The notes beneath the pieces are model-generated. The model had not been told where the DNA came from, ran no database searches, and was given only the letters and a program-made list of their open reading frames with translations. 64,000 bases of DNA from CAADGY01 sp900696665 (lineage in GTDB: Bacteria > Acidobacteriota > Terriglobia > Bryobacterales > Bryobacteraceae). Numbering within the stretch: the stretch's first letter is position 1; the number at the start of each line of letters is the position of its first letter. Made by a program: the position numbers and the translations under genes. The stretch lies in assembly GCA_035063885.1 (NCBI GenBank), contig JAPSFM010000011.1:26487-90486 (forward strand), in the 5' to 3' direction. Positions 53,498-61,630 of this stretch are shown here, in pieces.

Positions 53498-54358
53498 ATG
53501 AAGAACTTACCGGAACTTACAAAAGCGGCGATCGCTGCGGTTGTAGGGCTCCTTTTGGTTACTTCCGGTTGCGGCGGCACAGAGGAGCAAAAAGGCGAAA
53601 CTGCCGAAGAAACAACAGCGCCAGGCGGGGCTGTCTGGACGCCGACGGGAGACGAAGGCACACTAACAGGCAAGGTGGCCTTTCAAGGACAGGCTCCTAA
53701 GTTCAGGGCAATCGCGATGGATGCCGATGCGGTGTGCGCGGCCAAACACTCAAAGCCTGTATATCCGGAAGCCGTGATCGTCAATAGCAACGGTACGCTG
53801 CGGAACGTTTTTGTTTACGTCAAGACTGGACTGGAAGACAAAAACTTTGCGGTGCCGGATGACCCGGTGGAACTCGACCAGGATGGGTGCATCTATAAAC
53901 CGCATGTTCTCGGAATCCAGTCCCGCCAGAATTTGCGCGTTGTTTCGAGCGATAACACAACTCATAACATTCACCCCATGCCGAAGGTGAACCGCGAATG
54001 GAATGTGTCGCAGCCGCCGGGCGCAGATCCGATTATTCAGGTGTTCAACCGGCCGGAAGCTACTATCCCGGTGAAATGTAATCAGCATCCGTGGATGAGA
54101 GCCTATATCCACGTAATAAGTCATCCTTTCTACGCCCTTTCCGGAGAGGACGGCACGTTTGAGATCAAGGGTCTTCCTCCCGGTAAGTACCAGCTTGAAG
54201 CCGTTCACGAAGAGTATGGTGCCTCCACGCAGGAAGTAACTGTCGCAGCCAAGCAGTCCGTACCGGTGGAGTTCAAGTTCCAGGCTGCTCAGACCTACAC
54301 CCCCAGTTCCTTGAAAGTTATGCCTGCGCTGGTGTTGTCTTGCTGTGCAGGTAAATAG
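53498..54358 (+). CDS. Lipoprotein with cupredoxin-like and carboxypeptidase-regulatory-like domains
   Basis: A 286-residue predicted lipoprotein: the signal sequence ends in LLVTSGC. The central domain (about 50-215) has HNIHPMP and CNQHPWM, a set of His, Cys, His and Met that resembles a type 1 copper site. Residues about 220-270 read as a carboxypeptidase regulatory-like fold (GTFEIKGLPPGKYQLEAVHE). The ATG at 53498 is favoured by AGGAGGG 6-7 bases upstream. Placed between the octahaem cytochrome and ctaB, it may shuttle electrons or deliver copper to the oxidase. Copper binding is inferred. Confidence 0.8.
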   Translation: MKNLPELTKAAIAAVVGLLLVTSGCGGTEEQKGETAEETTAPGGAVWTPTGDEGTLTGKVAFQGQAPKFRAIAMDADAVCAAKHSKPVYPEAVIVNSNGTLRNVFVYVKTGLEDKNFAVPDDPVELDQDGCIYKPHVLGIQSRQNLRVVSSDNTTHNIHPMPKVNREWNVSQPPGADPIIQVFNRPEATIPVKCNQHPWMRAYIHVISHPFYALSGEDGTFEIKGLPPGKYQLEAVHEEYGASTQEVTVAAKQSVPVEFKFQAAQTYTPSSLKVMPALVLSCCAGK

Positions 54359-54384
54359 ATCGCGCCGCAGGCCAGGTAATCAAG

Positions 54385-55311
54385 ATGGATCTGAATTGCA
54401 CTCAGGCAGCGCTCAATTCCCAGCCATCCCGTACCATCGGGGCGATGTCCTCAAGAGCCGTCATGCGGCGGCTTTGTGCCTATCTGGAACTTGCAAAGCC
54501 GCGAGTGACAGCCTTGATCCTTGTGGTTGCGTGGGCGGGTTTCTGGTGCGCATCCGAAGGTGTGCCGGACCGCAGATTGCTGCTGCTAACCATGGCGGGT
54601 CTGGCTCTGCTCGCCTCAGGGATGTTTGCGCTGAATCATTTCATGGAGCGGGATCTCGACGCGTTGATGCAGCGGACGCAGTCACGCCCGCTGCCATCTG
54701 GAAGGCTCAAGGCTTCAGAAGCGCTGTGGTTCGGGACCGGCACAACCATTGCCGCCTTGTTCACGCTCAGCGCGATTAACGCGCTGACGGTGGCGCTGGG
54801 TCTGTTGACACTAGCCAGTTACTTGCTGCTCTATACTCCCTTGAAGCGGCGGACGCCCCGTTGCACCTTCATCGGAGCCTTTCCCGGGGCAATGCCGCCG
54901 CTGGTAGGGTGGGTGGCGGCTCGCAATGCGTTAGACTTGGAGGCCCTGGGGCTTTTTGCCATCGTCTTTTTTTGGCAATTTCCCCATTTCCATTCGATCG
55001 CGTATCTTTACCGCGAGGATTATGCGCGGGGCGGCGTTCGTATGTGGCCCGTGGTCGAGCACGGTGGCAAGGTCATGGGACGCGAGATTGTGGCCGCCGC
55101 CGCACTGCTCGTTCCCGCGAGCCTCCTGCCCACACCGCTGGGCATGGCGGGGCAATTCTATGCGTTCGCCGCATTCCTGCTGGGAGCCGCGTTTTTCCTT
55201 GTATGTCGCCAAATGGCTGTCTTGCCGGGGAGAAGGACAGCGCAACGCCTGTTACTGGCTTCGGTTGTCTATCTCCCATCACTATTGTTACTGATGCTGT
55301 TGAACCGGTGA
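54385..55311 (+). CDS. ctaB: Protohaem IX farnesyltransferase (haem O synthase)
   Basis: A 308-residue UbiA-family membrane prenyltransferase that adds farnesyl to haem B, giving haem O for the oxidase. The prenyl-diphosphate motif is NHFMERDLDALMQRTQSRPL (about 90-109), and FWQFPHFHSIAYLYREDY is the second conserved loop. About eight helices. Start could also be ATG 54445 (MSSRAVMRR). The gene lies directly ahead of the oxidase structural genes, its usual place. Confidence 0.93.
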   Translation: MDLNCTQAALNSQPSRTIGAMSSRAVMRRLCAYLELAKPRVTALILVVAWAGFWCASEGVPDRRLLLLTMAGLALLASGMFALNHFMERDLDALMQRTQSRPLPSGRLKASEALWFGTGTTIAALFTLSAINALTVALGLLTLASYLLLYTPLKRRTPRCTFIGAFPGAMPPLVGWVAARNALDLEALGLFAIVFFWQFPHFHSIAYLYREDYARGGVRMWPVVEHGGKVMGREIVAAAALLVPASLLPTPLGMAGQFYAFAAFLLGAAFFLVCRQMAVLPGRRTAQRLLLASVVYLPSLLLLMLLNR

Positions 55312-55350
55312 TCACCGCCGTTGCGTGGCGGGTTGGGATTGGAGTGGAAC

Positions 55351-56145
55351 ATGATCTTAGCGTTAGCTCTCTTTTTCGTGGTAATGGCTTCTGTCACCGT
55401 AGGGATTTTCGTTTTGCGTATCTGGTGGCTACCCGAGCAGGTTTCCGCCCACGGCGGGGCCATTGATCAGCAATTGATTCTCACCCTGACGATCGCCGGT
55501 ATTGTCTTTTTTCTGGCACAGGTGGCGCTAAGTTACGTGCTATGGCGGTTCAGGGCTCGTGGAGACAAACGGGCGAGTTACTGGCATGAGAATTCAACGC
55601 TGGAACTGACTTGGACGTTGGCGACGGCTGCTCTTTTTGTGGGGCTTGGCGTTCTGGGAAACCGGGTCTGGGCGAATTACCTTTTTTCGCAGGAAGTTCC
55701 GGATGTAACAACCGTGGAAGTGACGGGTCAGCAATTTGCATGGAACATCCGATACCCGGGAGTTGATAACACCTTTGGCCGAACGGACCCGGCTCTCATC
55801 AATGATGCCCAGGCAAACTACTTGGGGCTCGACTCGAAAGACAAAGCAAGCCGGGACGACGTTATGACGCAAAATATCATGGCGGTACCGGTAAATCGTC
55901 CGATCCGGGTCATTCTACGGTCAAAAGATGTTACCCACAGTTTTCATGTGCCCCAACTACGGGTGAAGCAGGACGCGGTGCCGGGAATGGCGATCCGAGT
56001 CCATTTCACTGCTCTCCGGACTGGAGAATACGAGATCGCCTGTGCCGAGCTTTGCGGCATGCAGCATTACAAGATGCGAGGCCGGCTGCTTGTAATGGAA
56101 GACGCCGACTTCAGAACCTGGCTCAAATCGCGGATCGAGTTTTGA
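55351..56145 (+). CDS. coxB: Cytochrome c oxidase subunit II
   Basis: A 264-residue subunit with two N-terminal helices and a CuA domain. The copper motif CAELCGMQHYKM (C-x3-C-x3-H-x2-M) is near 232-243, with the upstream His in HSFHVPQLR. It receives electrons from cytochrome c. The ATG at 55351 has a GGAG site; a TTG ten codons earlier is less likely. No fused haem c domain at the C-terminus. Confidence 0.94.
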   Translation: MILALALFFVVMASVTVGIFVLRIWWLPEQVSAHGGAIDQQLILTLTIAGIVFFLAQVALSYVLWRFRARGDKRASYWHENSTLELTWTLATAALFVGLGVLGNRVWANYLFSQEVPDVTTVEVTGQQFAWNIRYPGVDNTFGRTDPALINDAQANYLGLDSKDKASRDDVMTQNIMAVPVNRPIRVILRSKDVTHSFHVPQLRVKQDAVPGMAIRVHFTALRTGEYEIACAELCGMQHYKMRGRLLVMEDADFRTWLKSRIEF

Positions 56146-56167
56146 GGATATCGGAAGGAGAAGGACA

Positions 56168-57931
56168 ATGGCAGGTCCGGCAGCAGTTCACGAGGTCAGA
56201 AGAAGTTTTATCCGGCGCTACATTTTCAGTGTCGATCATAAGGTGATCGGTATTCAGTATCTATTGTTGGCGCTGGTTTCCGTCACGGTTGGAATGATAC
56301 TGTCGGTGTTCATGCGGCTGAGGCTGGCCTGGCCGGAAGAGAAGTGGCCGCTGCTGCAGCAACTTATGCCTACAGCTTTTGCCGGTGGCCCGATGACGCC
56401 TGAGTTTTACCTGTCCATGATGACGATGCACGGAACTATCATGGTGTTTTTCGTCCTGACCACCGCACCGCTATCGGGGTTCGGCAACTATTTCCTGCCG
56501 ATTCAGGTAGGCGCCCGCGATATGGCGTTCCCAACGATCAATATGCTGTCGTTTTGGGTGACATTCGTCGCATTGGGGGTGATGATCTGCGCGTTGTTTG
56601 TAACCGGTGGAGCGCCGATCTCGGGCTGGACCGGATATGCCCCTCTCAGCGCGTTGGGTGAAATCGCCGGCCCCGGTTTAGGTCTGGGGCAGACTCTATG
56701 GGTCATCAGCATCGCCATCTTCTGTGTGGCGTCACTCCTGACGTCACTGAATTTTCTCACCACGACCCTGAATCTGCGCGCTCGTGGAATGTCGCTGACA
56801 CGGATGCCGCTGACGGTGTGGGCATGGTTTACAACGGCTATTCTGGCGCTCCTGGCATTTCCTGTATTACTCGCCGCCGGCATCTTACTCATTCTCGACC
56901 GCGTGGGCGGAACCAGCTTTTTTATCCCGGCCGGTCTGATAGTAAGTGATAGAGTAATTCCACACGAAGGGGGATCACCACTTCTCTGGCAGCATTTATT
57001 CTGGTTCTTCGGCCACCCGGAAGTATATATCGCCATCCTTCCCGGAATGGGGGTGACCTCGCATATTCTCTCTACGTTTGCCCGGAAGCCGGTATTCGCC
57101 TATCGCGCGATGGTAGGTGCGATCTTCGCAATCGGCTTCATCAGCTACATCGTCTGGGGCCACCACATGTTCATGAGTGGTATGAGCCCATATTCCAGCA
57201 TGGCATTCTCCATTACGACGCTCGCGGTCGGTGTACCTTCCGCCATCAAGACCTTCAATTGGCTGGCCACCCTCTGGGGCGGCCAGATCCGCTTTACGGC
57301 CGCAATGCTGTTCTCAATTGGCTTTGTATCGCTGTTCGTTTCGGGCGGGGTTACCGGACTCCTGTTGGCGCAACCGGCGGTAGATATTGCTCTGCATGAT
57401 ACCTACTTCGTCGTCGCGCATTTTCACATCATCATGGGCGTGGCGGCGATCTTCGGAATCTTTGCGGGCCTACATTACTGGTTCCCGAAGATGTTTGGCC
57501 GCATGATGAGCGAGACGCTCGGAAAGGTACACTTCTGGTTAACTCTTCTGGGCGTCTATTGCGTGTTCATGCCAATGCACTTCCTTGGCCTTGCGGGAGG
57601 GCTCCGCCGGTACGCGCAATTGACGGAGTTTGAGTTTTTGCGGCCTCTCCAGCCGATTCACGTGTTCATTTCAGTAGCGGCATTCGTAACCATCGCGGCT
57701 CAACTGGTTTTCCTCTTCAACTTTTTTTGGAGCATGAAACGCGGCCAGGCGGTGGGTCCCAACCCATGGGATTCGACGTCTCTCGAATGGACTACGCCGT
57801 CTCCGCCCCCTCATGACAATTTCGGTCCGCTGGAACCTGTTGTTTACCACGGACCGTATGAGTATGGAGTTCCCGGAGCTAGCAAGGATTATGTCATGCA
57901 AACGGAACCGGAGGTGGAAGTTGGGCGATAG
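56168..57931 (+). CDS. coxA: Cytochrome c oxidase subunit I
   Basis: A 587-residue haem-copper oxidase catalytic subunit with twelve or more helices. Ligand motifs: MTMHGTIMVFF (low-spin haem His), FWFFGHPEVYIAILPGMG (CuB His and cross-linked Tyr), WGHHMFMSGM (CuB His pair) and VAHFHIIMG (haem His pair). The HPEVY form and GARDMAFP point to the A family. It reduces oxygen to water with proton pumping. GGAAGGAG precedes the ATG. Confidence 0.97.
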   Translation: MAGPAAVHEVRRSFIRRYIFSVDHKVIGIQYLLLALVSVTVGMILSVFMRLRLAWPEEKWPLLQQLMPTAFAGGPMTPEFYLSMMTMHGTIMVFFVLTTAPLSGFGNYFLPIQVGARDMAFPTINMLSFWVTFVALGVMICALFVTGGAPISGWTGYAPLSALGEIAGPGLGLGQTLWVISIAIFCVASLLTSLNFLTTTLNLRARGMSLTRMPLTVWAWFTTAILALLAFPVLLAAGILLILDRVGGTSFFIPAGLIVSDRVIPHEGGSPLLWQHLFWFFGHPEVYIAILPGMGVTSHILSTFARKPVFAYRAMVGAIFAIGFISYIVWGHHMFMSGMSPYSSMAFSITTLAVGVPSAIKTFNWLATLWGGQIRFTAAMLFSIGFVSLFVSGGVTGLLLAQPAVDIALHDTYFVVAHFHIIMGVAAIFGIFAGLHYWFPKMFGRMMSETLGKVHFWLTLLGVYCVFMPMHFLGLAGGLRRYAQLTEFEFLRPLQPIHVFISVAAFVTIAAQLVFLFNFFWSMKRGQAVGPNPWDSTSLEWTTPSPPPHDNFGPLEPVVYHGPYEYGVPGASKDYVMQTEPEVEVGR

Positions 57932-57967
57932 TCCGGTAACAAGAGCCATTGACTGCTACGGTGTGCC

Positions 57968-58672
57968 ATGGTTGCGAGGACGTTGAAAGATACTGCCGGG
58001 ATCAGGTTCGATACCGGAGGACCGGGACCTGGTGGCAACGGAGGAGAAGGCCGCGAGCCCGGCAAATCTCAGGTCCATTACACTGGCATGTTCTTTGCTC
58101 TGGCGGCCATCGGTATGTTGTTTGTAGCTCTGACCAGCGCCTATGTCGTGCGTCAGGGCTTGGACCCGGCATGGAAACCGGTTCGGATGCCGGCCATCCT
58201 GTGGTTTAATACCTTCGCGCTGATCACCAGCAGTTTTACTTTGAAAAAAGCGCGGTGGGCTTTGACGCGCGTCCGCGTGTCCACTCTGTCGGGCGGTGGT
58301 GCCACGGCAGCTCTTTACGGCTGGCTTACCCTTACTCTTGTACTTGGCTTCATCTTCCTTTGCGGGCAGTTAGTAGCCTGGCGACGACTATCTTTAGAAG
58401 GGCTGTATTTGAGTACAAGCCCACACAGCTCCTTTTTCTACCTTTTGTCGGGATTACACGGTCTGCACTTACTGGGAGGTATTGCCGCTATCCTGTGGCT
58501 CGATCTAATCATCTGGCGGGATCACGGCTTTCCCATTCAGAGGGGCCTGAACTGGCTCGGAAAGCTTGAGCTTCCAGTTCTTAGGCGCAAAGTAGAGGCT
58601 ACCGCTCTCTACTGGCATTCGATGGGCGCTTTGTGGGTTTATCTTCTGCTGTTACTGTTTGCCTGGAGATGA
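57968..58672 (+). CDS. coxC: Cytochrome c oxidase subunit III family protein (first)
   Basis: A 234-residue membrane protein with five to six helices, related to subunit III: FFYLLSGLHGLHLLGGIAAI and ALYWHSMGALWVYLLLLLFAW are family segments. The N-terminal 35 residues are Gly/Pro-rich and soluble. It is followed by another subunit III-like gene. In several bacteria one of such a pair is annotated as subunit III and the other as a related haem-copper oxidase subunit. Confidence 0.85.
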   Translation: MVARTLKDTAGIRFDTGGPGPGGNGGEGREPGKSQVHYTGMFFALAAIGMLFVALTSAYVVRQGLDPAWKPVRMPAILWFNTFALITSSFTLKKARWALTRVRVSTLSGGGATAALYGWLTLTLVLGFIFLCGQLVAWRRLSLEGLYLSTSPHSSFFYLLSGLHGLHLLGGIAAILWLDLIIWRDHGFPIQRGLNWLGKLELPVLRRKVEATALYWHSMGALWVYLLLLLFAWR

Positions 58673-58704
58673 AATGAGGACTTGCTTACCGGGAGGTGAA
58701 CACA

Positions 58705-59334
58705 ATGGCTGATTCCAGAGTACTGCCATTGGGTGAAGCGGAATGGGGCGGCGGAGTTTCACCATACGCTGTCGGGCACAAGAAACTGGGAATGTGGCTT
58801 TTCCTCCTGTCGGATTCGCTTACTTTCTCGGCATTGTTGATTGCCTACAGCTACGTGCGGATTGCAAGCGACCAATGGCCGCTTCCCTTTCATCTGTGGC
58901 CGTCAATTGCCATGGCCACGGTGATGACCTTTCTTCTACTCTCGTCTAGCCTCACGATGGCCTTCGGCGTCGCTGCGGCAAAACGGGGCGATACCAGGAG
59001 CGCCGTCCGTTTCATTGTGCTCACGATCTTATGCGGAGTCGGATTTGTCGTCCTTCACGCCAATGAGTGGATGACGCTGATCGATGAAGGGGTGCGGTTG
59101 TGGAGCAATCCAATGGGCACACCCCTGTTTGGAGCGACCTTTTTTACCTTGACCGGCCTTCACATGGCACACGTGGCGAGCGGCGTCATTTATCTGGCGG
59201 TGATTGCCGCGGGGCTTCCGGGAAATCGCTTCCACCACGAGGATGTCGAGATCAGCGGCCTGTACTGGCATTTCGTGGACCTGGTCTGGATGTTTATCTT
59301 TCCGCTGGTCTATTTGCTGTCGGTAGCACCGTAA
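58705..59334 (+). CDS. coxC: Cytochrome c oxidase subunit III family protein (second)
   Basis: A 209-residue subunit III-like protein with about five to six helices: KKLGMWLFLLSDSLTFSALL near 28-47, LFGATFFTLTGLHMAHVASG near 135-154, and YWHFVDLVWMFIFPLVYL at the C-terminus. The ATG at 58705 is chosen for GGGAGGT 8 bases upstream, over a GTG three codons earlier. It lacks none of the core helices. Together with its neighbour it makes a two-gene subunit III set. Confidence 0.9.
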   Translation: MADSRVLPLGEAEWGGGVSPYAVGHKKLGMWLFLLSDSLTFSALLIAYSYVRIASDQWPLPFHLWPSIAMATVMTFLLLSSSLTMAFGVAAAKRGDTRSAVRFIVLTILCGVGFVVLHANEWMTLIDEGVRLWSNPMGTPLFGATFFTLTGLHMAHVASGVIYLAVIAAGLPGNRFHHEDVEISGLYWHFVDLVWMFIFPLVYLLSVAP

Positions 59335-59363
59335 AGCTGTGCATTCAGAAAAGGGGTGATTCC

Positions 59364-59678
59364 ATGAATCAGGAACCAACACACGTGGAAAGCGACGGTT
59401 CCGCGGCTTATATATGGGTATGGATCTGCCTGCTGGCCCTGACCGCGGTAGAGATTGTGTTTGCTTATGTGCACCTGCTCCCCGTCTCCGGTATGCTGTT
59501 GCTGCTGATGGCGCTCTCTATCGTCAAAGCAGGGCTCATCATGGCGTACTTCATGCACCTCCGGTTTGAAAGGCCAAGCCTTGTCGTATCCCTGATACCC
59601 GGTGCGGTTCTGGTGATTACTCTGCTTCTCGTATTCTTTCTGGATAGCTTCCGGTTGTTTGAGTTGAGGGTTCGATAG
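59364..59678 (+). CDS. Cytochrome c oxidase subunit IV-like small protein
   Basis: A 104-residue membrane protein with three helices of the prokaryotic COX4 type (WVWICLLALTAVEIVFAYVH, MALSIVKAGLIMAYFMHLRF, then a third helix). The IVKAxLIMxYFMHLxFE stretch is the family hallmark. ATG at 59364 has an AAGGGGTGAT site. It stabilises the oxidase. Confidence 0.88.
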   Translation: MNQEPTHVESDGSAAYIWVWICLLALTAVEIVFAYVHLLPVSGMLLLLMALSIVKAGLIMAYFMHLRFERPSLVVSLIPGAVLVITLLLVFFLDSFRLFELRVR

Positions 59679-59684
59679 GCGGAT

Positions 59685-60041
59685 ATGCGCGTGGCAATAA
59701 TGGTTGGCGCTCTCGCAGCCACTTACGGCGGGCCGTTGTCCGGTCAGTGTTCGATGTGCCGCACCGCACTGGCCGGACAGGGGCCGGTGGTCGCCAACAC
59801 ACTGAACACCGCGATTCTGATACTGCTCATTCCGGCAGTGACCCTGTTCAGCAGCGTTATTCTGTTGGCCTTCCGGTTCCAGAGTAAACAGACAGCCGAA
59901 GAGGCTGGGATGGCAAACGATGGCACTAACGATGAGAGAGCAAATGATTCTGAACCTGATTTGTTCGGTGATTGCACTGGGCACGCTCGGTGCGGTGGCC
60001 TGGTATCTGATCACAGGGCGCGCGTCTCAAGAGGGCATTGA
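59685..60041 (+). CDS. Small membrane protein with N-terminal CxxC
   Basis: A 118-residue protein: a short N-terminal signal-like stretch, CSMC at about residues 22-25, then one membrane helix (about 40-63). I recall similar CxMCRTAL-type small proteins beside oxidase genes in acidobacteria and relatives, function unknown. The C-terminal 40 residues overlap the next gene by 122 bases in another frame and are not conserved-looking; a frame change shortening the protein near residue 75 is possible. Confidence 0.65.
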   Translation: MRVAIMVGALAATYGGPLSGQCSMCRTALAGQGPVVANTLNTAILILLIPAVTLFSSVILLAFRFQSKQTAEEAGMANDGTNDERANDSEPDLFGDCTGHARCGGLVSDHRARVSRGH

Positions 60042-60210
60042 TGGCCTGTTTTGGGTGCTCTCTTTCCTATTGGCGGCTATTCTGTTTTCCCTGATGCCTC
60101 TTCAATCTCTTCGAGCTGCTCTTCTGCGCGATCTCCTCAAGCGAGTACGGCGTAAAGCACAAACAGATCGGAAACAGCAGATCGCGCAGGCGGCCTCGCA
60201 GAAACAGTAA
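59920..60210 (+). CDS. Small two-helix membrane protein
   Basis: A 96-residue protein with two membrane helices (ILNLICSVIALGTLGAVAWY and GLFWVLSFLLAAILFSLMPL) and a basic C-terminal tail (RRKAQTDRKQQ). No family recognised. The starts ATG 59920, 59932 or 59944 are all possible, each inside the preceding gene. Its stop overlaps the next ATG by one base (TAATG). Confidence 0.65.
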   Translation: MALTMREQMILNLICSVIALGTLGAVAWYLITGRASQEGIDGLFWVLSFLLAAILFSLMPLQSLRAALLRDLLKRVRRKAQTDRKQQIAQAASQKQ

Positions 60211-61082
60211 TGACACCGAATAGCATCCCGCCGCCCCAGCCAGCCAAAGCCCGGGCTCCCCGGCGCTGGCTTCTTATCGGAATGTGGGCGGTTGCTATCC
60301 CGCTTGTGTCCATGCCTCTGGTTTTTTGGTATCAAACATGGTTCGGCCGTGAACTGACAGACGAAGACCTCAGGCGGTATCTCCAGGACGAGCAACATCC
60401 CCGCCGCATCCAACACGCGCTTTCCCAAATATCGGACCGCATAGCGCGTGGCGGGGGCTCCGTCACCGGATGGTATCCACAGGTCCTTGCGGCAGCACGA
60501 AACTCCAGGCCGGAGATTCGTAGCACCGCCGCCTGGGTGATGGGCCAGGACAACACCTCGCAGATGTTTCACGAGACGCTACTGAAGCTTCTCTCCGACC
60601 CCGAGCCGGCTGTCCGCCGGAATGCCGCGCTGTCGCTGATCCGGTTTGGCGATAGCCGGGGACGGCCCGAACTTCTCGATATCCTACGCCCCCGGTCCAT
60701 CCGTGCGCCGGTTGACGGCGTCGTCTCTTTCAACACACCGGAAGGAGAGGCGGTGGTGGCGGGTATCGCTGTTGGCAGCATTGCAGGCTCTCAGGGTGAA
60801 CCGGTCCCTCTGCGAGCCCCTTTTTCCGGGCGTCTCGAGAGTCTCGCCGTAAAGGACGGCTCGCACGTCAAACGTGGGGACGAGGTCCTATTCGTTCGCG
60901 CCGATTCGCCGGAAATCTGGGAGGCACTGCGAGGATTGTACTTCATCGGAATTGAGAGCGATCTGGAACAGATCGATCAGTACCGCGGCGAACTGCCGGA
61001 CATGGATGCCCGCATCCGGCAACAGGCTGCATTAACGGCGCAAGCTATACGTAATCGCGCCGGACGTAGTCCCATTCCGTAG
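60210..61082 (+). CDS. Membrane protein with HEAT repeats and biotinyl/lipoyl-like domain
   Basis: A 290-residue protein with an unusual layout. One helix at about 21-42 anchors it. Residues about 48-155 are HEAT-like repeats (EIRSTAAWVMGQD, PAVRRNAALSLIRFGD). Residues about 165-235 form a barrel-sandwich biotinyl/lipoyl-like domain in two halves (IRAPVDGVVSFNTPEGEAVV and LRAPFSGRLESLAVKDGSHV), as in HlyD-type adaptors. There is no biotinylation lysine motif (MKM). The last gene of the oxidase cluster; a role in assembling the respiratory complexes is a guess. Confidence 0.8.
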   Translation: MTPNSIPPPQPAKARAPRRWLLIGMWAVAIPLVSMPLVFWYQTWFGRELTDEDLRRYLQDEQHPRRIQHALSQISDRIARGGGSVTGWYPQVLAAARNSRPEIRSTAAWVMGQDNTSQMFHETLLKLLSDPEPAVRRNAALSLIRFGDSRGRPELLDILRPRSIRAPVDGVVSFNTPEGEAVVAGIAVGSIAGSQGEPVPLRAPFSGRLESLAVKDGSHVKRGDEVLFVRADSPEIWEALRGLYFIGIESDLEQIDQYRGELPDMDARIRQQAALTAQAIRNRAGRSPIP

Positions 61083-61458
61083 CGGGACGATCCGGTTCGG
61101 CTGGTAGAACGACTCCATGACTCTGTTCCCACTCGCCGATGGCGACCATTTCGATTGCGTCCCACGGACAACCGTCGAGGAATGTGCCGTCCGGGCCTTT
61201 GCTGGTGCACTTGGCACATCCAATGCAAGTGGACTTGTCTACTTCAATTCTGCCGAACGGAGAATACTCCTCGTCCGGAACCCAAAACATACAAGCTTCC
61301 ACCGGGCAGTATGCGACGCACGCCGGAGAACCGGCGCATCCGGTGCAGTTCTCATTGATGATCGCAATCTGTTTCGGTTTGCGCTTGCGCAAATCGGTGC
61401 GCCCGCGCGAAAGCGGCTCCATCTTCTGGATCAGGTTCGTTTCGGCGACGGTCGACAT
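61045..61458 (-). CDS. 2x[4Fe-4S] ferredoxin
   Basis: A 137-residue ferredoxin. The first cluster motif is CTGCAGSPACVAYCP (about 40-54) with a longer loop between the second and third Cys; the second is CIGCAKC followed by a distal CPWDAIE. The Met at 61458 is chosen over one 23 codons upstream because GGGGAG lies 10 bases before it and the upstream part has no ferredoxin features. It runs convergent to the HEAT/biotinyl gene and overlaps its end by 38 bases. The partner enzyme is unknown. Confidence 0.88.
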   Translation of the reverse strand: MSTVAETNLIQKMEPLSRGRTDLRKRKPKQIAIINENCTGCAGSPACVAYCPVEACMFWVPDEEYSPFGRIEVDKSTCIGCAKCTSKGPDGTFLDGCPWDAIEMVAIGEWEQSHGVVLPAEPDRPATEWDYVRRDYV

Positions 61459-61630
61459 GGTGTAGTTGCTCCCCGGGGAACATCCCAGCAACTCCACCGC
61501 CAGGTCGGCGGCATATGCCGACCCCATAATACAACGATTATTGCTTTTCGTGAACAGAATTTTCCGCTATAAATAGGGGCAGTCGAATGCAACTGGGCAT
61601 TTGCAGTGCGAATTTTCAGGAGGGCGGGCG

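Noticed and set aside
40392..61082. A complete photosynthesis gene cluster
   Set aside because: No reaction-centre, light-harvesting or later chlorophyll-pathway gene is seen in the window.
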